Of a stretch of DNA of 64,000 nt, positions 18,891 to 28,247 are shown piece by piece; positions within the stretch are counted from its first letter, which is position 1, and each line of letters begins with the position of its first letter. The position numbers and the translations under genes were made by a program. The notes beneath the pieces are model-generated. The model worked only from the letters and a program-made list of their open reading frames with translations. It did not search any database and had not been told where the DNA came from. Source of the stretch: Streptomyces noursei ATCC 11455 (GTDB lineage Bacteria > Actinomycetota > Actinomycetes > Streptomycetales > Streptomycetaceae); assembly GCF_001704275.1 (NCBI RefSeq), contig NZ_CP011533.1:6510001-6574000 (forward strand), given 5' to 3'.

Positions 18891-19060
18891 CGGGCTCACA
18901 GTCCCTTCGCCAATTCGCAGTCTGCGCGGCCAGTTCCGCGCTGCTTCGCGCTCTTCGCGCACATGCACGACCGGGTAGATCGTCAGCGAGCCCGTGAGAG
19001 GTGTCAATGAAACCCAGGTGTTCAAGCAGTCGCCTCAACGGCCGTACGGAGAAAACGAAT

Positions 19061-19095
19061 CGGTGCCCGGCTCCCGGCTTCGGGGCCGGGCACCG
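19061..19095 (-). terminator. Intrinsic terminator after DHA2 exporter
   Basis: An 11-base perfect stem (19061-19071 with 19085-19095) is followed on the minus strand by a T-rich ATTCGTTTTC. It sits just past the exporter stop at 19118 and insulates the exporter from the cysK-cysE genes. Confidence 0.75.
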
Positions 19096-19117
19096 GCGCT
19101 TCGACGGGCCCAGGGGC

Positions 19118-20500
19118 CTATGCCGGCTGGTCGGCGGGTCGCCGGGCTTTGAGCAGCCAGAGCGCCAGCAACCCGCTCCCCAGCCCGACGACGGCCGCGA
19201 CCACGAATACCGCGGACAGCCCGCTCGCGTACTCCGCATGCAGGTCGACGCGGCCCTTGCCGGACGAGAACTGGTGGAATACGGAGCCGAGTACGGCGAT
19301 GCCCAGCGCCAGGCCGAGCTGGCGTGCACAGTTGGCCGCGGCGGAGGCGACCCCGCTCTGTGACGCGGGCGCGGCAGACATGGCGATGGCGGGAAGCACG
19401 GGGGAGACGATGCCCGCGCCGATACCGGTGATGACCAGTCCCGGTACCAGCGCTGCCCAGGACGAGCCGGCATCGACCGTCAGCATGAGGACGTTGCCCA
19501 CGCCCACGGCCACCGTGCCGCCGCCGAGTGTCACGTATGAGGGAAGCCGGTGCAGTGCGCTGCCGACCACGGCGGAGGTGGTGAAGAACGCCACCGGCTG
19601 CACCGTGATGACCAGAGCCGTGGGCAGTGAGGTGAGCCCCACGCTGTCCTGCAGCCAGATCGACATGACTGGCAGCGAACCGAAGCCGGCGAGGTAGTAC
19701 CCCATGGCTGCGACCAGCGTTCCGTTGAACTCCCGCTTGCGGAACAGGGAAAGCGAGATCATCGGGTTGCTGCTGGCCCGCTCGACCAGGATGAACGCGA
19801 TGAGCATCAGTACGCCGACGACGAAGCCGAGCACCGCGGAGGTGGCCCCCCACCCCTGCTCGCCGCCGCGGATGATACCGAAGGTGATGCCGATCGCCGC
19901 GAGGGTGAAGGTGCAGATGCCCAGGTAGTCGATGCGGGTCGAGGTACTGGCGTCGTCGATCAGCACCGCGGCGGACAGCGCCACCGTGAGCACGCAGACC
20001 GGCACCCCGCCGAAGAAGATCCACTGCCAGGACAGGAACTGCGTCAGGATGCCGCCCGCGACATTGCCGATACCGGCGGCGGCACCGGCGACCGCACCCC
20101 AGATCGCGAAGGCCACGCCCTTGTCGCGTCCGGTGTAGGTGAGTCCGATCAGGGGCAGCAGGGTCGAGAACATCGCGGCACCGGCCAGGCCCTGTACCGC
20201 CCGCGCAGCGATCAGTACGGCGACATTGCCGGCTAATCCGCAGACGAGCGTGGAGACGCCGAAGATCCCCAGGCCGGCCAGGTAGAGGCGTTTGCGCCCC
20301 AGGTTGTCGCCGAGCGATCCCATGCCGAGCAGCAGCCCTGCGAGGGCGAGGGTATAGACATCGACGATCCACTGCAGGGAGCCGAAGCTCGCGTGCAGGT
20401 CGTGGGCCATGCTGGGGAGCGCCACCGTCACGATCGTCGAGTAGACGAGCAGCATGAACGTTCCCAAGCAGGTGGCGACCAACGGCAGCCATTTGCGCAT
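19118..20500 (-). CDS. MFS drug exporter, EmrB/QacA (DHA2) type
   Basis: The 460-residue 14-helix exporter has helix 1 LVATCLGTFMLLVYSTIVTVALPSM, loop GSLGDNLGRKRLYLAG, and the antiporter motif C-like AAMFSTLLPLIGLTYTGRDKGVAFAIWGAVAGAA. The family uses proton antiport to expel antibiotics and is often the self-resistance exporter of a cluster. It is divergent from a CGNR-type regulator whose leaderless start is 59 bp away, a classic exporter/regulator pairing. The intergenic CCTTCCGG direct repeats (from about 20511 and 20528) are candidate operators. A strong terminator follows. Confidence 0.9.
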   Translation of the reverse strand: MRKWLPLVATCLGTFMLLVYSTIVTVALPSMAHDLHASFGSLQWIVDVYTLALAGLLLGMGSLGDNLGRKRLYLAGLGIFGVSTLVCGLAGNVAVLIAARAVQGLAGAAMFSTLLPLIGLTYTGRDKGVAFAIWGAVAGAAAGIGNVAGGILTQFLSWQWIFFGGVPVCVLTVALSAAVLIDDASTSTRIDYLGICTFTLAAIGITFGIIRGGEQGWGATSAVLGFVVGVLMLIAFILVERASSNPMISLSLFRKREFNGTLVAAMGYYLAGFGSLPVMSIWLQDSVGLTSLPTALVITVQPVAFFTTSAVVGSALHRLPSYVTLGGGTVAVGVGNVLMLTVDAGSSWAALVPGLVITGIGAGIVSPVLPAIAMSAAPASQSGVASAAANCARQLGLALGIAVLGSVFHQFSSGKGRVDLHAEYASGLSAVFVVAAVVGLGSGLLALWLLKARRPADQPA

Positions 20501-20510
20501 GGTTGTACTT

Positions 20511-20558
20511 CCTTCCGGGGCCTGGAGCCTTCCGGAACAAGCCTGCTGTAATATCCTT
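20511..20558 (+). promoter_or_regulatory. Leaderless promoter and candidate operator
   Basis: TAATAT at 20549-20554 is an excellent -10 hexamer lying only four bases before the ATG at 20559, and no ribosome site is present, so the regulator mRNA is probably leaderless. CCTTCCGG occurs twice just upstream (from about 20511 and 20528), the second inside the palindrome TTCCGGAA. This suggests an operator for the divergent pair. Confidence 0.6.
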
Positions 20559-21110
20559 ATGCAACAGAACCCTTACGGGGAGGATCCCGTACGGCTCATC
20601 CTGGACCTCGCCGCCGCGCCACCGCGTTCCCCCGGGGAATTCGCCGAACGCTGCGTCGCGGCGGGCATGGCGATCGACCGGGCGGTGGGCGACGAAGACC
20701 TGGCGGAGATCCTGGAGTTCATCCCGCGCTGGCTCGCGGTGGTCGACGCCGATACCCCCGAGCGGCGCGCCGCGCTGCTCAACGAACTGCTGACGACCTC
20801 GTCCGCGTACCCGCGGCTGACCGACCACGCCGACGGCGGCTGGCACATCCACTACCGTGCCGATGGCCTGGGCCTGGCGGGGGTGGTGCGGGCAGTGGTC
20901 AGTGTGGGCACCGCTCTGCACCTGACCAGCCGCGGCATGGACCGCCTCGGCCGCTGTGCGCTGGCCGAGTGCGGCCGGGCGTACGGCGACTTCACACGGG
21001 GCGGCCGACAGCGCTACTGCTGCCACACCTGCGCGAACCGCGACGCCGTACGTCGCTTCCGCACCCGGCAGGCCGGCACAGAACCCGTGAGGCCGGCGGC
21101 GAGGGGGTGA
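20559..21110 (+). CDS. CGNR zinc-finger transcriptional regulator
   Basis: The 183-residue protein has an N-terminal ABATE-like ligand region (about 1-125) and a C-terminal CGNR zinc finger: RCALAECGRAYGDFTRGGRQ, then YCCHTCANRDAVRRFR, with four Cys placed to bind zinc. The family acts as small-molecule-responsive regulators, often of stress or efflux genes. ATG 20559 follows a -10 box by four bases (leaderless). A longer upstream frame to 20454 overlaps the divergent exporter and is not supported. Likely target: the DHA2 exporter next door. It converges with the polyketide synthase gene, with 31 bp between the stops. Confidence 0.85.
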   Translation: MQQNPYGEDPVRLILDLAAAPPRSPGEFAERCVAAGMAIDRAVGDEDLAEILEFIPRWLAVVDADTPERRAALLNELLTTSSAYPRLTDHADGGWHIHYRADGLGLAGVVRAVVSVGTALHLTSRGMDRLGRCALAECGRAYGDFTRGGRQRYCCHTCANRDAVRRFRTRQAGTEPVRPAARG

Positions 21111-21141
21111 CCGCCGACCTCACGGGTCGTCACAGTGGCAT

Positions 21142-24100
21142 CTACGGCGACTCGGCCGGTCCGGTCGCCGGGGTCGCCTCGGCGTCCGTGACGACCGCAG
21201 TGAGCTTCGCGGGCGTCGGATGGGACAACAGCTCCCGCAGGGACACCGTCACCCCCAGCGCCTCCTGTATCCGGTTCGCCAACTGGGTGCCGAGCAGGGA
21301 GTGCCCGCCCAGCTCGAAGAAGTCGTCGTGGACCCCGATGCCCTCGAACCCGAGGGACTCCTCCCACAGCGCCACGATCCGTTTCTCGGTCTCGTCGCGC
21401 GGGGCGGTGTAGCCGGACCGCAGTCCGGCGGGCCGTGTCGAGCGCTCCTCGGCGGCTGCCTTGGGCACCGGGGCCACGGGCCGTGTGTCGCCGGCTTCCA
21501 CGGGCAAGTCGGCCGTCCCGGCGCCCTGCCTCCCGCTCGGCCCGATCCAATGGCGCTCCCGCTGGAACGGGTAGCCGGGCAGCGTGGCCCGCTGCCGTGG
21601 TCCGTCGTGCAGTGCGGGCCAGCGCACCTCGCCGCCCGCCAGCCACAGGTCCCCGACCCCGCGCAGCAGCGTCTCCATGTCGTCGCCCGCCTCACCGGGG
21701 CGGCGCATCGTCCGGACGGTGGAGATCCCCCGGCGACCGGCCAGGGCCGCCCTGGACAGCGTGGACAACGCGGTGCCGGGCCCAACCTCGACCAGCACGG
21801 TACGGCCCTTGGCCGCCGCCGTACGGACCGCGTCGGCGAAGCGCACCGGCCGACGGGCGTGGCCGCCCCAGTACGCCGGGTCCATGGCCTGCTCGGGGGT
21901 GATCGGCTGCCCGGTCACTCCCGAGACGAACGGCCGCTCGCACGGAGCGAGGGCAGCGCCGCGTACCGCCCCGGTCAGCGGGCCGACCACCGGGTCCATC
22001 ATCGCCGAGTGGAAGGCGTGCGAGGTGTGCAGACGCCGCGTCGCCACCCCGGTGCCGGCCAGTTCACGTTCCAGTGCGGCCACGCCCTCCTCGGGACCGG
22101 CGGCCACGCACAGGGCCGGGGCATTGACCGCAGCGACGGACACTCCTGCCGGCAGCAGCGGTACGAGCGTCTCCTCGGACGCCTCGACCGACAGCATCAC
22201 CCCCGGGGGTTGCTCGCCCATCAGCCGGCCGCGCAGCGCGACCAGGCGCAGCGCGTCCTCCAGCGGCAGCACCCCGGCCAGGCAGGCGGCAGTGAACTCG
22301 CCGACGCTGTGGCCCACCATGTCATCGGGCTCCACACCCCAGCGCAGCAGCAGCCGCGCCAGCGCGTATTCGGTGGCGAACAGCGCCGGCTGTGCCACCT
22401 CCGTCGAAGTGAGCCGCTCGGCATCGGCGGCCGTGCCGTACAACACCTCGCGAAGGTCGAGGCCGAGATCGGCGCGCAGCAGCTGGGCCGAGCGGTCGAT
22501 GTCGGCGGCGAAGCCCGGATCCGCCGTGTAGAGGCCGTGGCCCATCGCGGGGAACTGTGTGCCCTGGCCGGGGAACAGGAAGACCGTACGCGGCCGACCG
22601 GTGCCCGCGTCGCCCTGGCGTGCGCGGTCGGGGTCTGTGCCACCAAGCAGCGATGCCGCGCGCGCCGGGTCGGGGGGGACGAGGACCGCGCGGCGGTGGC
22701 GCATCGGCCGCCTGCCGGTCTGCAGGGTGTACGCGGCGTCGGCGACCGCGGGGGCGTCCGGCCCGGCCAACCGCCCAGCCAGCCGGTCCGTCGCGGCCTC
22801 CAGCGCCTGCGGCGTCTTGGCCGACAGCAGGAGGAGCTGCGGCCGGGGAGCGGCGGACACTAGCTCGGGAGCCGGGCATGCGGTCGGAGCCTCTTCGAGG
22901 ATCACGTGGGCGTTGGTGCCACCGATACCGAAGGAGCTGACACCGATGCGGCGCGGGACGTCACCCGGATTCCAGGCAACCCGTTGGTCGTTCACCCGGA
23001 ACGGCGTCGCATCGAAGTCGATTCGCGGGTTGGGCGTACGGAAGTGGAGGCTGGGAGCCAACTCCCGGTGCTGCAGCTGCAGTACGGCCTTGATCAGACT
23101 CGCGATGCCGGCCGCGGACTCCAGGTGCCCGATGTTGGACTTCACTGAGCCGATGGCGCAGTAGCCGGTGTCCTCGGTGAAGTGCCGGTGGGCGCGGGTC
23201 AGCGCGTTGATCTCGATGGGGTCGCCGATGGGGGTGGCGGTGCCGTGCGCCTCGACGGCGGTGACGGTCCGGGCGTCCACCCCGCCCGCACGCAGCGCCT
23301 GTAGAACCACCCGCTCCTGTCCCGTGACGCCGGGCGAGGTGTAACTGACCTTGTCGGAGCCGTCGTTGTTGACCGCGGAGCCCTTGAGTACAGCCAGCAC
23401 CCGGTCGCCGTCGGCCACCGCGTCCGTGAGCCGCTTCAGTACGACCACGCCGACGCCGCTGCCGAAGACGGTGCCCCGGGCCTCGGCGTCGAAGGGGCGG
23501 CAGTGCCCGTCCGGCGAGTAGATCAGACCGCGCTCGTAGCGGTATCCCACCCGGTGCGGCACCCGTACGCACACGCCGCCGGCGAGCGCGACATCGCATG
23601 CCCCGGTGCGCAGCGACTGCGCCGCTTCGTGCACCGCGACCAGCGACGTGGAACAGGCCGTCTGCACCGACAGCGCGGGTCCGGTGAAACCGAGTTGATG
23701 GGCGGCGCGGGTCGCGAGGTAATCCTTGTCGTTGTGGATCTGCAGCTCGAAGACGGCCGAGTCGAGCACGATCCGCCGGCCGCCCAGCAGGTTTGACATC
23801 AGGTACGCGGGCATGTTGGCGCCCGCGAAAACCCCGCCGGAACGCACCGCCGCCGGGTCGATACCGGCATGTTCCAGGGCGTGCCAGGCGCACTCCAGGA
23901 ACAGGCGCTGCTGCGGGTCCAGGAGGGCCGCCTCCCGCGCGCTGAAGCCGAAGAACCGCGCGTCGAAGAGGTCCACACCGTCCAGGAGCGGGGCGGCCGG
24001 CACGTACTCCGGCCGTTCGAACTCGGCCCGCTCGATGCCCTCGGCGAGCAGGTCCGCTTCTTCCAGCCGCGTGATGGACTCGACGCCGTCCCGCAGATTG

Positions 24101-24210
24101 CGCCAGTAGGCGTCGATGTCCTCGGCGCCGGGGAAGCGGCCCGCCATCCCGACGACGGCGATGTCGGTGGCAGCCGGGTCCGTGGTGGGGTCGTCGTCGC
24201 GCAGGGTCAT
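21142..24210 (-). CDS. Type I polyketide synthase, single KS-AT-ACP module
   Basis: The 1022-residue minimal module has a ketosynthase (about 15-440) with Cys186 in TACSTS, His322 in EAHGTATP and His362 in NIGHLES; an acyltransferase (about 545-830) with Ser635 in GHSVGE and HAFH at 731-734, the signature for malonyl-CoA; the linker LPGYPFQRERHW; and a carrier domain with phosphopantetheine Ser971 in GGHSLL. There is no ketoreductase, dehydratase or docking domain, so one condensation should leave a beta-keto acyl chain. ATG 24210 overlaps the preceding oxidase stop. It is last in the biosynthetic run and probably extends the starter held by the free carrier protein at 27987. Iterative use cannot be excluded. 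Confidence 0.95.
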   Translation of the reverse strand: MTLRDDDPTTDPAATDIAVVGMAGRFPGAEDIDAYWRNLRDGVESITRLEEADLLAEGIERAEFERPEYVPAAPLLDGVDLFDARFFGFSAREAALLDPQQRLFLECAWHALEHAGIDPAAVRSGGVFAGANMPAYLMSNLLGGRRIVLDSAVFELQIHNDKDYLATRAAHQLGFTGPALSVQTACSTSLVAVHEAAQSLRTGACDVALAGGVCVRVPHRVGYRYERGLIYSPDGHCRPFDAEARGTVFGSGVGVVVLKRLTDAVADGDRVLAVLKGSAVNNDGSDKVSYTSPGVTGQERVVLQALRAGGVDARTVTAVEAHGTATPIGDPIEINALTRAHRHFTEDTGYCAIGSVKSNIGHLESAAGIASLIKAVLQLQHRELAPSLHFRTPNPRIDFDATPFRVNDQRVAWNPGDVPRRIGVSSFGIGGTNAHVILEEAPTACPAPELVSAAPRPQLLLLSAKTPQALEAATDRLAGRLAGPDAPAVADAAYTLQTGRRPMRHRRAVLVPPDPARAASLLGGTDPDRARQGDAGTGRPRTVFLFPGQGTQFPAMGHGLYTADPGFAADIDRSAQLLRADLGLDLREVLYGTAADAERLTSTEVAQPALFATEYALARLLLRWGVEPDDMVGHSVGEFTAACLAGVLPLEDALRLVALRGRLMGEQPPGVMLSVEASEETLVPLLPAGVSVAAVNAPALCVAAGPEEGVAALERELAGTGVATRRLHTSHAFHSAMMDPVVGPLTGAVRGAALAPCERPFVSGVTGQPITPEQAMDPAYWGGHARRPVRFADAVRTAAAKGRTVLVEVGPGTALSTLSRAALAGRRGISTVRTMRRPGEAGDDMETLLRGVGDLWLAGGEVRWPALHDGPRQRATLPGYPFQRERHWIGPSGRQGAGTADLPVEAGDTRPVAPVPKAAAEERSTRPAGLRSGYTAPRDETEKRIVALWEESLGFEGIGVHDDFFELGGHSLLGTQLANRIQEALGVTVSLRELLSHPTPAKLTAVVTDAEATPATGPAESP

Positions 24211-25415
24211 GCCACGATCCCGGACGGTCCGGCGGGGGTGAGAGCGTGCCGGCCGATGTCGTACGCGGTGGTCCCGTCGAGGGCGAGATCGGCGCAGATC
24301 TTCCCCCACAGCGGGGTGAACTTGAAGCCCCAGCCGGCCACGGACACCACGACGTTCTCGCCGCCGTTCACGAGCGCGCCGGCGTCACCGAGGAAGAACT
24401 GCCGGGCGGGGTCCTTGGGCAGCATCGCCAGGCAGGTGGACAACTCCGTCGGCCGCGGGTCGGCCCAGGGCATGTGCGCGGTGGCCCAGTCGGTCACCCG
24501 CTCCACCGGCCGTGCGGCCGGTATGCCCTTCGCTTCGTCGGCGTGGTTCAGCGCGTCGACCTCGAAGACCGGGCCGAGCCGGATGTCGTCGCTGGCCGAC
24601 CACGGGTTGGGCGGGAAACCGTAGAACAGGTTGGTGTCCTCGTCCGTGGGTTGCTGGAAGGCGAACCAGAACGGCCGTCCGGGATCGGCCCGGCGCTGGT
24701 TGAGGGTGACCAGCGGCAGCTCGTACAGACCAACGTCCAGCTTTGAACCCCACGCTCCCAGAAGGTCGTTGGCGTGGGCACCGTTAGTGATCACGACCTT
24801 GTCCGAGCGGTAGGTGCGCTCCTCCGTCCGGACGGTGACGCCGCCGGAATCCGGGTTGACCTCCAGCACCCGCTCGTTGCCGCGCAGCACCGCCCCGTGC
24901 TGCTGGGAGAGCTGGAAGACCGCGCCGATCGTGCCGCGTACGTCGATGGCGCCGCCGTCCCGCTGGAGGAAGCCCTCGTAGTGGCCCGGGAGGCTGGTGA
25001 AGCCGTAGCGGCGCTCGATCTCCGCGGCGGTCAGCCACTCGTAGGGCACGTCCATCTCGTCCATGGCACGTGCGGTCCCGGAGATCTGGCCCTCGTTGGT
25101 CTTCACCTCGGTGTCGCCGAACCACAGGCTGCCCACCTCATGGAGGAGCTTGCGGCCGGTCAGCGACTCCAGCTCCCGCCACATCGGCAGGGCCTCAAGG
25201 GTCAGCGCGAAGATGTCCCGCTCGGTGTACTGGAGCCGCCAGTGCCGCTCGGCGCCGCTCGTCCCGCCCCGCTCGTTCATGAAGCCGTACCGCTCCAGGA
25301 CGAGTACCTTGCGGCCGCCGCGCCGGGCCGCCTGCCAGGCCGTGGACAGGCCGATCGGCCCGCCGCCTATCACGATGAGGTCGTAGTGCTGGTTGTAGTC
25401 GCTCATGTGCGTCAC
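24207..25415 (-). CDS. Sarcosine-oxidase-like (NikD/MTOX type) flavoenzyme
   Basis: The 402-residue amine oxidase is of the monomeric sarcosine oxidase family. It has the N-terminal dinucleotide fold DLIVIGGGPIGLSTAWQAARRGG, a Trp/Arg-rich region with SGAERHWRLQY, and Cys in ELSTCLAML near residue 310, where this family links FAD covalently. Relatives oxidise N-methyl amino acids or, as in NikD, desaturate piperideine-2-carboxylate to picolinate. With a DegT aminotransferase, an aryl-AMP ligase and a carrier protein in the same run, picolinate formation is an attractive inference. GTG 25415 is used; ATG 25406 is equally plausible. The stop overlaps the polyketide synthase start. Confidence 0.88.
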   Translation of the reverse strand: MTHMSDYNQHYDLIVIGGGPIGLSTAWQAARRGGRKVLVLERYGFMNERGGTSGAERHWRLQYTERDIFALTLEALPMWRELESLTGRKLLHEVGSLWFGDTEVKTNEGQISGTARAMDEMDVPYEWLTAAEIERRYGFTSLPGHYEGFLQRDGGAIDVRGTIGAVFQLSQQHGAVLRGNERVLEVNPDSGGVTVRTEERTYRSDKVVITNGAHANDLLGAWGSKLDVGLYELPLVTLNQRRADPGRPFWFAFQQPTDEDTNLFYGFPPNPWSASDDIRLGPVFEVDALNHADEAKGIPAARPVERVTDWATAHMPWADPRPTELSTCLAMLPKDPARQFFLGDAGALVNGGENVVVSVAGWGFKFTPLWGKICADLALDGTTAYDIGRHALTPAGPSGIVA

Positions 25416-25471
25416 TCATTTCTTCACGGGAGAGGGGGCCGGGGTCTGGGGCCCGGCGGAGGGCGGGGGCG

Positions 25472-26230
25472 TCAGCGGGCCGGCAACGCGAGCAGCTCGG
25501 AGACCGCGGCTACCGTCTCGGTGAGCCGTTCGCGGGGGTAGAAGTGCCCGCCGTCGAAAATCCGGTCCGTGAAGCCGGCCCGGGTGAAGGCCGCCCATTC
25601 GCGCACGTCCCGCGGTGTCACCGCCGGGTCGTCCGCACCGCAGAACGCGGTGACGGGCAGGTCCAGCGCCGGGGTGTCGGCACCGAACCGGCAGGACTCC
25701 AGCACCTGGTAGTCGTTGCGCACGACCGACACGATCATCCGCACCAGCTCCGGGTTCTCGGACACGCCCCTGGGGACGCCGCCGAGCCGGACGAGCTCGT
25801 CGAGGACACCCTCGTCGTCGTGCCGCAGAAGGTCACCGGCGTGGATCCGAGGCGGGGCGAACTGGCTGGAGACGATCAGCCGGTCCGGCGTCGGGTAGCC
25901 CGACTCCTCCCACCGGCGGGCGATCTCGTACCCGACGGCGGCCCCCATGCTGTGGCCGAAGAACGTGAACGGCAGGTCCAGCGCCGGGGCGAGCTCGGCG
26001 GCGAGAAGACCGGCGAGCTCGTCCATGTCGTCGATGAGCGGATCGTCGATGCGCTCCTCACGACCGGGGTACTGCACCGCCAACAGGTCGATATCCGAGG
26101 GGAGTTCGTCTCGCCAGCGGCGGTAGAAGGAGGCGCCTCCGCCGGCGTACGGGAAGCAGACGAGCTGGTGGCGGGGCGGTGAGGCACCGGCGGCGTACTT
26201 GATCAGCGGGGTCGTGCGCCCCAGATACAT
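25472..26230 (-). CDS. Type II thioesterase
   Basis: The 252-residue alpha/beta hydrolase has HQLVCFPYAGGGASFYRRW at the N-terminus, nucleophile Ser in GHSMGAA, the acid Asp in FCGADDPAVTP and a catalytic His near GGHFYP. These are hallmarks of stand-alone editing thioesterases that clear stalled or mis-primed carrier proteins; with no terminal TE domain on the synthase it may also release the product. It follows the AMP-ligase by 65 bp and precedes the oxidase by 56 bp on the same strand, consistent with one operon. Confidence 0.92.
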   Translation of the reverse strand: MYLGRTTPLIKYAAGASPPRHQLVCFPYAGGGASFYRRWRDELPSDIDLLAVQYPGREERIDDPLIDDMDELAGLLAAELAPALDLPFTFFGHSMGAAVGYEIARRWEESGYPTPDRLIVSSQFAPPRIHAGDLLRHDDEGVLDELVRLGGVPRGVSENPELVRMIVSVVRNDYQVLESCRFGADTPALDLPVTAFCGADDPAVTPRDVREWAAFTRAGFTDRIFDGGHFYPRERLTETVAAVSELLALPAR

Positions 26231-26295
26231 GGATTCACCTCATGGTGGTATGCGGGTGTGGGGATACGGCATGCGCGGACCGCGCGCGGGTGGGC

Positions 26296-27990
26296 TTAGT
26301 GCGCTTCAGAGGCGAGTCGGCCGGCGATGTCCTCCCGCAGAGCCTTCTTGTCGATCTTCCCGATGCCGGTCAGCGGCAGGGCGTCCACGACTTCCAGCCG
26401 CTCGGGAAACTTGAAGCCGGCCAGGCCTTGCTGTTCCAGGAACCGGCGCAGCTCCCGCAGCCCGACCGTGCCCTCGCCGTCGAGGACGGCGTACAGGCAC
26501 ACCACCTCGCCGTAGAGTTCGTGCGGCATGGCGACACCGGCCGCCTGGACGATCCGCGGGTGGCGCTGGGCGATGGACTCCAGTTCCTCCGCGGAGATCT
26601 TCTCGCCGCCGCGGTTGATGGAGTCCCGTACCCGGCCCTCCAGGACGACGTTGCCGCCGCTGTCCAAGCGCACCAAGTCGCCGGTCCGGTAGAAGCCGTC
26701 GGGTGTGAACGCCGCGGCGGTGGCCTCGGGATTGCGGTAGTAGCCGGCGACGGTATAGGGGCCGCGGGTCAGCAGCTCACCCATATCGCCTTCGGCCACC
26801 GGCTTGCCGTCGGCGTCGACGACCCGGAACTCGTCCGCCGCACTGGCCGGTCTGCCCTGAGTGGTGTGGACGACGTCGTCAGGGTCGTCGAGGCGAGTGA
26901 AGCACAGCAGTCCCTCGCTCATGCCGTAGCACTGCTGGAGCGTGGCGCCCAGCTCGGTGCGGACCCGGGCGGCCGCTTCGGCGCCGGGCCGGGCGCCGCC
27001 GACCTGGATCACCTCCAGGCTGCTCAGATCGGCCCCGGACTCCGGCGCGGCGGCCAGCCACTGAAGCATCAGGGTCGGGACGAGGGTGCAGTGGGTCACC
27101 CGCTCCCGCTCGATCAACTCGAAGGCGGAGCGAGGACTGTTGGGGTTCGCGAGCACAACCCGGCCGCCCGCGATCAGCGTGCCGAGCACCCCCGGGCAGT
27201 TCATCACGAAGCCGTGGGCGGCGGGCATGACCGCAAGGTTGACCGACTCCGAAGTGATTCCCGCGATGCCGACAGCGGTACGGATCATGTAGCCGTAGCC
27301 CTCGTGGGACCGCGGGATCGCCTTCGGCAGCCCGGTGGTGCCGCCGGAGAGCAGGAAGACGGCGGCATCCCCGGGAGTGGCACCGGATGCGTCCGCGTCG
27401 GTACGACGGGTGTCCGGCGCGGTGCTGCCGGGCTCGGGTCGGCACAGCCGCGCCAGATCCGTCTCGCCCTCGGCGAGTTGCCCCGCTCCCCGTATGAGGA
27501 GATGGCGCAGGCCGGGGTGCCGGTCCCGCAGCGTGCGGGCCAGCCCGAGCAGACCTGCGCGGCGGGTTCCGGCGTCCACGGCCAGGGCGACGGGCCGGGT
27601 GACGGACACGATGTGGTTCAGCTCGTGTTCCCGGAACGCCGGAAGGATCAGCACCGGCGGCGCCCCCACATGCAGCAGCGCCAGCACCAGGACGACATAC
27701 TCCAGGCAGTTGGGCAGCTGTACGCAGACCCGGTCGCCGGGGGCGATGCCCTGGGTGCGCAGTCGGCCGGCCGCCTCGTGCACCGCCCGCGCCAGTTCCG
27801 CGTAGGTCATCCGGCGGTCACCGTCGACGAGGGCGCAGCGATCGGGCTGGGCCCGGCACCGGTCGAGCACGAGGTCGCTGACCAGCTCCTGCCGCCACAG
27901 CCCGGCGTCGCGGTAGGCCGCGGCGCGGTCGGCGGCGAGGGCGATCACCTCCGTGTCCAGCGCGGCGCGCTCGCTGACCGGCGCCGTCAT
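26296..27990 (-). CDS. Aryl acid-AMP ligase (EntE/DhbE-like)
   Basis: The 564-residue ANL-family adenylating enzyme has core A3 LSGGTTGLPKAI, A5 YGMSEG, A7 GFYRTGDLVRLD and A10 PLTGIGKIDKKAL with the catalytic Lys. The layout is that of stand-alone ligases for dihydroxybenzoate, salicylate or hydroxypicolinate. In the substrate loop MPAAHGFVMNCPG, Gly replaces the Asn of the HN(Y/F) motif that contacts the 2-hydroxyl in DhbE/EntE, so the substrate probably lacks that group or binds differently. ATG 27990 overlaps the stop of the carrier-protein gene (ATGA), so the two are translationally coupled and the ligase likely loads that carrier. Confidence 0.9.
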   Translation of the reverse strand: MTAPVSERAALDTEVIALAADRAAAYRDAGLWRQELVSDLVLDRCRAQPDRCALVDGDRRMTYAELARAVHEAAGRLRTQGIAPGDRVCVQLPNCLEYVVLVLALLHVGAPPVLILPAFREHELNHIVSVTRPVALAVDAGTRRAGLLGLARTLRDRHPGLRHLLIRGAGQLAEGETDLARLCRPEPGSTAPDTRRTDADASGATPGDAAVFLLSGGTTGLPKAIPRSHEGYGYMIRTAVGIAGITSESVNLAVMPAAHGFVMNCPGVLGTLIAGGRVVLANPNSPRSAFELIERERVTHCTLVPTLMLQWLAAAPESGADLSSLEVIQVGGARPGAEAAARVRTELGATLQQCYGMSEGLLCFTRLDDPDDVVHTTQGRPASAADEFRVVDADGKPVAEGDMGELLTRGPYTVAGYYRNPEATAAAFTPDGFYRTGDLVRLDSGGNVVLEGRVRDSINRGGEKISAEELESIAQRHPRIVQAAGVAMPHELYGEVVCLYAVLDGEGTVGLRELRRFLEQQGLAGFKFPERLEVVDALPLTGIGKIDKKALREDIAGRLASEAH

Positions 27991-28247
27991 GACCCGCTCC
28001 GCTGCTCGCCGACGAGCTCGGCCAGCTGGCCCAGCGTGTAGTCGTCCTGGTCCCACAGGTCGACCGTCACACCGAACCGCTGCTTGAGCGCGAGCTGCAG
28101 CTCGGTGGTCTCCACCGAGCTGAGCCCGAGCTCGGCACGGAGCTTCCAGTCCGTGGTGGCCTCCGCCAACTCCGTTTCGTCAAGGCCTATTTCGACCAGC
28201 GTGGCGGTCACCGCGCTAAGCAGGTCGGCCGTCTCATGCATCGACAA
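27987..28247 (-). CDS. Stand-alone acyl/aryl carrier protein
   Basis: This small protein (84-86 residues) has four-helix carrier topology and the phosphopantetheine site in ELGLSSVETTELQLAL, where Ser replaces the usual Asp before the attachment Ser. A TTG at 28247 is preceded by GGAGG nine bases away, which is better than the ATG two codons later (28241, giving MHETADLL). The longer frame to 28301 is not needed. It is overlapped by the AMP-ligase start and should receive the activated starter acid and hand it to the ketosynthase of the one-module synthase. Confidence 0.88.
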   Translation of the reverse strand: MSMHETADLLSAVTATLVEIGLDETELAEATTDWKLRAELGLSSVETTELQLALKQRFGVTVDLWDQDDYTLGQLAELVGEQRSGS

